From Epiperipatus broadwayi (lineage: Eukaryota; Onychophora; Udeonychophora; Euonychophora; Peripatidae), in the NCBI GenBank assembly GCA_028023455.1, contig JAQFVV010012441.1:5896492-5960491 (forward strand): 64,000 nucleotides of DNA, in the 5' to 3' direction. The notes below the pieces were generated by a model. That model had not been told where the DNA came from and ran no database searches. It saw only the letters and a list, made by a program, of their open reading frames with translations. A program made the position numbers and the translations under genes. Below are positions 58,976 to 64,000 of the stretch, piece by piece (positions within the stretch are counted from its first letter, which is position 1; each line of letters starts with the position of its first letter).

Positions 58976-59356
58976 TAACCAGATAGCTAGCTAGATAGAT
59001 AGACAAGTAAATAGATATTATAAAATATAGATATGTTGATAGATAGATAGGTAGTCTGATAGATAAGTAGGTAGTTATTAGATGGATAGATTGATTGATA
59101 GATGTATAGATAAACAGATAAATAGTTAGATAAATAAATAAGTACGAGATAGGTCCTTAGGTAGATAGATCAATGAATGGATGACTGGATAAATATTAAG
59201 ATAGATACATAGATATATAGGTAGCTCGATGGATTGATGGATAAATAGATAAAGAGATCCCATAAAGAATTAGATAATTATGTAAATAGATAACAAGGTA
59301 GATTGATAGATAAATAAGTGGATAGATTGGGATCTAGATGGGTGGATAGATGGATG

Positions 59357-59429
<73 letters not shown>

Positions 59430-59570
59430 GTGAGCAGGCAGGCAGACAGACAGACAGATAGATAGATAGGTAGATAGATAGATAGGCAGGCAGGCAGACC
59501 GACAGACAGACAACCAGACAGACAGACAGACCAACAGACAGATAGATAGATAGACAGACAGACAATTATA
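58976..59570. repeat. GATA/GACA microsatellite with degenerate left shoulder
   Basis: A nearly pure (GATA)n/(TAGA)n core runs about 59346-59428. It is followed by mixed GGCA, GACA and GATA units to about 59564 and preceded by a long degenerate GATA-like shoulder from about 58976. Long minus-strand openings here encode only repeated Ser-Ile-Tyr-Leu words and are not genes. Confidence 0.9.
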
Positions 59571-60379
59571 AGGCAAGATACGTATAAACAATAGGGGTGT
59601 AGATATTTTAACTCTCAACCATATGAAAAAATAAATAATCCATATAAATCAAAGACAAATAATTTAATATAAAATTAATATTTTCAAGAACTTTGGATAA
59701 ACTTTTTCTTTGAAAATATAATTCAAAAAAATAACACGTATAAATTATCTAGAGAAAAACTTTCTTTAATCATAGCATGCTTTCGACTACTGAATAGTTA
59801 TAAACGTATGTTGTCAACAAAAACAATCACGTGTTCCCCTTTTCAAAAAAGTGGATCGTCTGAACGAACTTATTGACAATTCAAATATTATACAAATTCT
59901 CCATTTTGGTTATGGTTTTATAAATATCACAAGATCCTCTTACAATCAGTGCTACACTTATGTCTACTCAGTAATCAAAAGCATGTTTCATACCATGCTA
60001 TTATGATTAAATAAAGCTTTTCTCTAGATACTGTCTACGCATTTATTTTTTGAAAATTAATATTTATACAAATGTATGAAAGCATTCCTAAACTAATACT
60101 TAAATAGAGAAATAAATAAACACATAACTAAAAATTTAATGCTAGAAAAAAGTATATTTTTTAAAATGTTCTGTTGATAGTTGCTAAGAAGTTTATTTAA
60201 TTAATTATTTAAAATTTTACATTTTTTAATTAAAAGCAATAACAAAACATTATTCACATAAAATAGTATTTTTTCAGTAGCAATTCATTATTAACAATGT
60301 TTACTTTGGCTTTATTTTTGAATTTTATAAAAAAAATATTTTACTAGTACAAATATTTTTATTTTGTTTAATAGTTCAT

Positions 60380-60413
60380 TATAAATAGCGTTCCATCTAT
60401 AAAGCGCATGCGC
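60380..60413 (+). promoter_or_regulatory. TATA-like motif beside a GCGCATGCGC palindrome
   Basis: TATAAATAG (60380-60388) is followed 15 bases later by GCGCATGCGC (60404-60413), which matches the known NRF1-type palindrome and is a rare CpG-dense word in this A+T-rich DNA. CCATGG follows directly. A promoter is possible, but no convincing transcript or first exon was found downstream. Confidence 0.25.
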
Positions 60414-60780
60414 CATGGTGCAAGCTAAGTTATTATTATAATTTAATAGTTAATTTAAGTTTATGTATGTAAATATGCTTTTGAAAAGGATAGCAATTAA
60501 CTGAATATAGACTCAGATTTCTTCTTTAATGTGCCTTTAATAATACATGTTTTTCTTCTCTTGCCCTTGTGACTGTTTTGGATATAGTTTAACGTTTTGT
60601 TTTAGTGTTAAATCTGTCTTTCATATCGCATATCTTTAAATTGGACTTGATTTATTAGAAATATAAAATTAATAAAAGTTATTGATAAACATAATAATAT
60701 TTGAATATTGAAAGTATAGAAAAAATAGTAAATCCAAATACATAATCAGAACAATGACTGTTTCTTTCTCATATGTCATA

Positions 60781-60858
60781 GCATCAGCCGGGAAGCGAAC
60801 CCTGCTAATCCGGGACAACTGCTTGTAAAGCAGCTGTTGCTGACCTCTTGACCACCAA
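60781..60858 (-). repeat. tRNA-like sequence (valine-like UAC loop), probably a pseudogene
   Basis: The minus strand shows an A-box-like TGGTCAAGAGG, a well-paired anticodon arm (GCTGC, loop TTTACAA, GCAGT) giving a UAC anticodon, and a B-box GGTTCGCTTCC in a T-arm with one mismatch. The 3' acceptor strand CTGATGC has no partner at the 5' end, the D-stem is poor and the variable region is long. A working tRNA is therefore unlikely; a SINE head or dead tRNA is more likely. Confidence 0.45.
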
Positions 60859-61649
60859 TTCTTGACATAATGACTGCTTTTATTGGTTGTTTACTGTACT
60901 GTCTATCTATAAGAAAAATAAATTGCCAAAATACTTAATTGCACTTTATTAGTAAAACTTGGATGTATTATTGTTAAGCCATCATAAAGTAATGAAATTC
61001 TCTTTTACAATTTAAAACCCTTTTATAATTATTAAAATATTACATAATTCATACTACAGTGTGTCTGAGAGCAAGACTGATTGCTATGTTGTTTTTACTA
61101 ATAGTATTGATTTTTTGAGATGCCATTTATTTAAATAAAATCTAAGTTTAATCATAAATATATTTATTTTTAAATAAATACTATAATGAATATTTTGGGA
61201 AAATAATTGTATAAATTTAAATAAATTCAAAAACAGATAACATTTTAATTTTATTAGTAAGTATAATAGGAACAAGTTTGGAAATAGTATCATGGATGCT
61301 GTTGAAGTTCATTGACCAAACCCACATTAAAATCCTTGCGCATAATCAATATTATTTTTGAATGTATGTTATGGATATAAGGCATATCTAATCATTGTTT
61401 AAAATTATATGTTCTATCGAATTTATGCCTATCGTTAATTTTTTTGTCTGTTTGTTGAGCATGACCCTGGAATAATCAACTTTATTTAAATCTTTTTATA
61501 ACACCTAAATTGTCTTTTCTATCGACTTCAAACTTACAAAATTTTGAATTCCATACATATTCACTAATATAAAGCTCAATAAGAATAATTATCAATTAAG
61601 AGTTATGACCAATTTAGGTGGAGCATATTATCATCAGCCAGTTAAAGTG

Positions 61650-62830
61650 GTTACAAAATGGATATCTTTTAAACTTGGCTTTGGAAATTTAACAATTATA
61701 TCATCATTTGACTTTGTTAATATAATTAAAAATACAAATATCTTTAAAAAAATTACAATGGCATTTTTGATGACTTGATTCTATGGGTTTGTTAATAGAA
61801 TGTGATCTACAAATATTTTACAAAATATTTTGAAGCATAGTTCAATTAATGGTAAATGGTTCAATTTATGATGAATGTTTTTATGGTGGATCAATGAGAA
61901 TTTGTATAGAGGCCAAACTTTTATTATCACTACAAATTGGCTTATGGACTTACCTATTAGTGGTGTAATATATAAATTATCAGCAGCTTTTATCAAGAGA
62001 TGATATTCAACTCCTGTTAGACACTAATAGAGATGTTATATACACTAGATATGTGAATGATGTCTTTGTTTGTCTGTCCTTTAAGCTTATTCAAGAAATG
62101 TTTAATAAATTGAAGCAATTCTCTGAAATTAAATGTGTAAGGGAAGAGTGTGACAATAATCAATCTATCAAATTTCTGTACTTAAAATTGATAAGAGAAT
62201 TATATTACTGATTCAAAAGATTTCATTTCAATATAAAATAGGAGGCCTTAATGCTTTTTTGTTTAGGAATACAAAACTTTGTAGGTTTGAAGCCAATAGA
62301 AAAAATAATTTACAATATTAAGAAAATTTAATAATATACATAAATTTGAGAGAATATATATATAAACCATGGATTTATATGCTTCATATCTCTAATATAC
62401 TTTCAAAAGTAATATCTATTATATACAAGGATTTAAATATTGGTTTTAGATGTCCTTTATCACTAAATAGGCTTACTAACAATGCCAAAGAAGAGATTAA
62501 AGATGATGATAAAACTTAATTGATATAGGTTCTAAATTGTCAATATTGCAATGTCAGATACTATGGAGAGACATGCAACCTTAAAATCAAGAATCTCTCA
62601 GCATTCTTATTTATATAACAGAGCAACATGCAAAGTGTTCAGATGTTTGTAAACCATAAGAAAAAATCTGTTCTTTCCTTAAAACCTGATGATGCTAAAG
62701 TTATTTGTTTAGAAAGTAATAATAAAAATTAAAAATAAAAGAAGCTTGGCATGTAATTAATTTTAAGAACTTTATAAATTTAAGAGCCAATGGCATCCCT
62801 CTTAGCAAGCATTGGTTGTTAAATCTAATG
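61650..62830 (+). pseudogene. Penelope-like element remnant with RT core traces
   Basis: Pieces in changing frames follow PLE order. Around 61940 a MDLPISGVIYKLSAAF segment corresponds to the RT motif that normally reads MGxPLSP. Around 62045, YTRYVNDVFVCL is the YxDD box with Asn replacing the first Asp. Then come FLYLKLIRE (thumb), NAFLFRNTKLCRFEANR, a RCPLSLNRLTNNAK region and, near 62537, QYCNVRYYGETCNLKIK, the GIY-YIG start. Stops and frameshifts separate them, and the changed catalytic residue confirms it is dead. This is the only PLE here with RT core traces. Confidence 0.75.
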
Positions 62831-63164
62831 ACATAGGGAATATGCAAATATGAAAATTTATGCTAGTCAGTGACTAATTTAATGTATATTTATATGGATG
62901 TGCAAATGTTAATGTATTTGCTAACATTCATTATAGTCATGCTTCGAAAAAGATACTTCTGTATCAAAAGTCTAGGTCAGCAAAGAAACAAATATTATTT
63001 TCTATCAAAGATTTATTCTTATGATAATTGTCTACATATTCTTGTAGAATATATTTTATTACATATTATATATGGTCTATACAGATATTATATCTTATAT
63101 GTCATCATCAACTTTTTAAAACATTTACAACATCTTATCATTTGAAAGTAAACATTTCATTACA

Positions 63165-63740
63165 GTCTTAGCCTGGATATGATTGAATGTGATTTCATAA
63201 AAATGTCATCAATTTAAACACATCTGGATATAAAATTATTTTACTTTCATAGTATTATCATAAAAATCTTGGATATAATACATACAATCAATATATATTT
63301 GATCAAACCTAACATTCGATTACAGCTGGAGTATTAAAAATATATTAACTCTTATATGAGGAATACAGCTTATTATGCAAGTATGAAAAAGAATTACATC
63401 AGTGCTTGGAAAAATGAATGTATTAATACTACAAAGCAGTAGTCATCATCATTATCATTAGCTTAATACACATTTTTTCTAATATCAGCCCTTTATCAAA
63501 TGTAATATCACCAATAAAGTAGTCAGAATATTATAATTTATAAAAAAAATAAACTGTATTTTCAATGTTAGGATATATCTACATTAGCTTCCATTGAAAA
63601 AATTTTTAAAGTTTATTCATCAAATGTTTGTCAAATTAATATCAGATTAATTATCTTTTATATTCTACACTTCATATTTTTAAATTTATTTATTGTATCT
63701 GGATGGATATATAATTTACTTCCACCTTTCGATCCTGTTT
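63165..63740. repeat. Diverged dispersed repeat, copy 2
   Basis: Same orientation and block order as copy 1 at 55925-56640, with many substitutions and short gaps. It begins about 330 bp after the end of the PLE remnant. The rest of the window to 64000 has an (AT)n tract at 63790-63800 and no gene. Confidence 0.7.
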
Positions 63741-64000
63741 TTCAAGAATGGTTTGCTTGTCTTCTGCTACAAAATTTGTTAAAGAAATATTATATATATA
63801 GATGATGCTAGTTATAATTAAGATGTAACATCAGCGTAACATTCATGTTGAGAATGTCTTTATAAATTAGAAAATAATACATTTTACTGCATGTATTTAT
63901 AATGTCAGAAAATTCATAGAGTGAACTATAACTAAGCATAAATAGAAATATAACATTTCTGAAATCTATATCTAAAAAATGAGTAATGAACAAAGATTTT

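Larger units (their letters stand above)
59571..61640. other. AT-rich DNA with two isolated sites, no supported gene
   Basis: Apart from the promoter-like site at 60380 and the tRNA-like segment at 60781 there is nothing recognisable. The minus-strand opening at 61084-61293 shows no motif. Confidence 0.5.

Noticed and set aside
59278-59618. Two overlapping minus-strand reading frames of about 95 codons rich in Ser-Ile-Tyr-Leu words
   Set aside because: They are translations of the GATA/GACA microsatellite; every frame of such a repeat stays open.
60781-60858. Functional tRNA-Val (UAC)
   Set aside because: Anticodon arm and B-box are good, but the acceptor stem has no 5' partner and the D-stem is poor.

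Overview
The window is very A+T-rich animal-type DNA, roughly 70% or more A+T by eye, with hundreds of short (AT)n tracts and a large GATA microsatellite. It holds no convincing intact cellular gene. There is no operon structure or bacterial gene density. The recognisable proteins are retroelement proteins: Ty3/gypsy-type pol and Penelope-like RT plus GIY-YIG. TTAA-flanked MITEs and tRNA-derived SINE heads are also present. This fits an AT-rich invertebrate metazoan; I cannot name the species from sequence alone.

Layout. 1-2.0 kb: a decayed Penelope-like element (PLE). 4.4-6.4 kb: a head-to-head palindrome of two PLE 3' ends. 6.5-7.0 kb: a tandem duplication. 8.75-19.83 kb: LTR element C, with about 3.1-kb LTRs, a degenerate repeat array after the 5' LTR and a broken Glu/Lys-rich reading frame. 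20.0-21.7 kb: a TTAA MITE followed by a foldback repeat. 23.6-24.5 kb: a small broken reading frame and a GC-richer exon-like island. 25.28-34.78 kb: LTR element A on the minus strand, a Ty3/gypsy-type gag-pro-pol element with 2.25-kb LTRs. It is broken at several homopolymers and carries a fresh 794-bp tandem duplication in integrase. 36-38 kb: a hammerhead-like relic, a SINE and a third PLE locus. 39.77-48.47 kb: LTR element B, plus strand, a deleted non-autonomous derivative that keeps a coiled-coil gag-like region and an integrase C-terminal module, with a TTAA MITE in each LTR. 48.5-64 kb: sparse relics (hairpin, SINE heads, diverged repeat pair, GATA array, tRNA-like sequence, fourth PLE).

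The most interesting pattern is shared by the three LTR elements. (1) Each lies between (AT)n tracts, as does the PLE palindrome. (2) Each carries, just after its 5' LTR, a tandem array whose unit contains the primer-binding site (PBS): four 43-44-bp units in B, two 30-bp units in A, and a degenerate array of about 100-bp units in C. In B and C the unit next to the LTR looks most PBS-like and the distal ones drift. That is what would be expected if reverse transcription rewrites only the proximal PBS from the tRNA primer each cycle. In B, each MITE has an empty site in the sister LTR, so both MITEs landed after the element had integrated.

All calls come from reading sequence and supplied translations. 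No database search, alignment program or folding program was run, and boundaries are good to a few bases at best.
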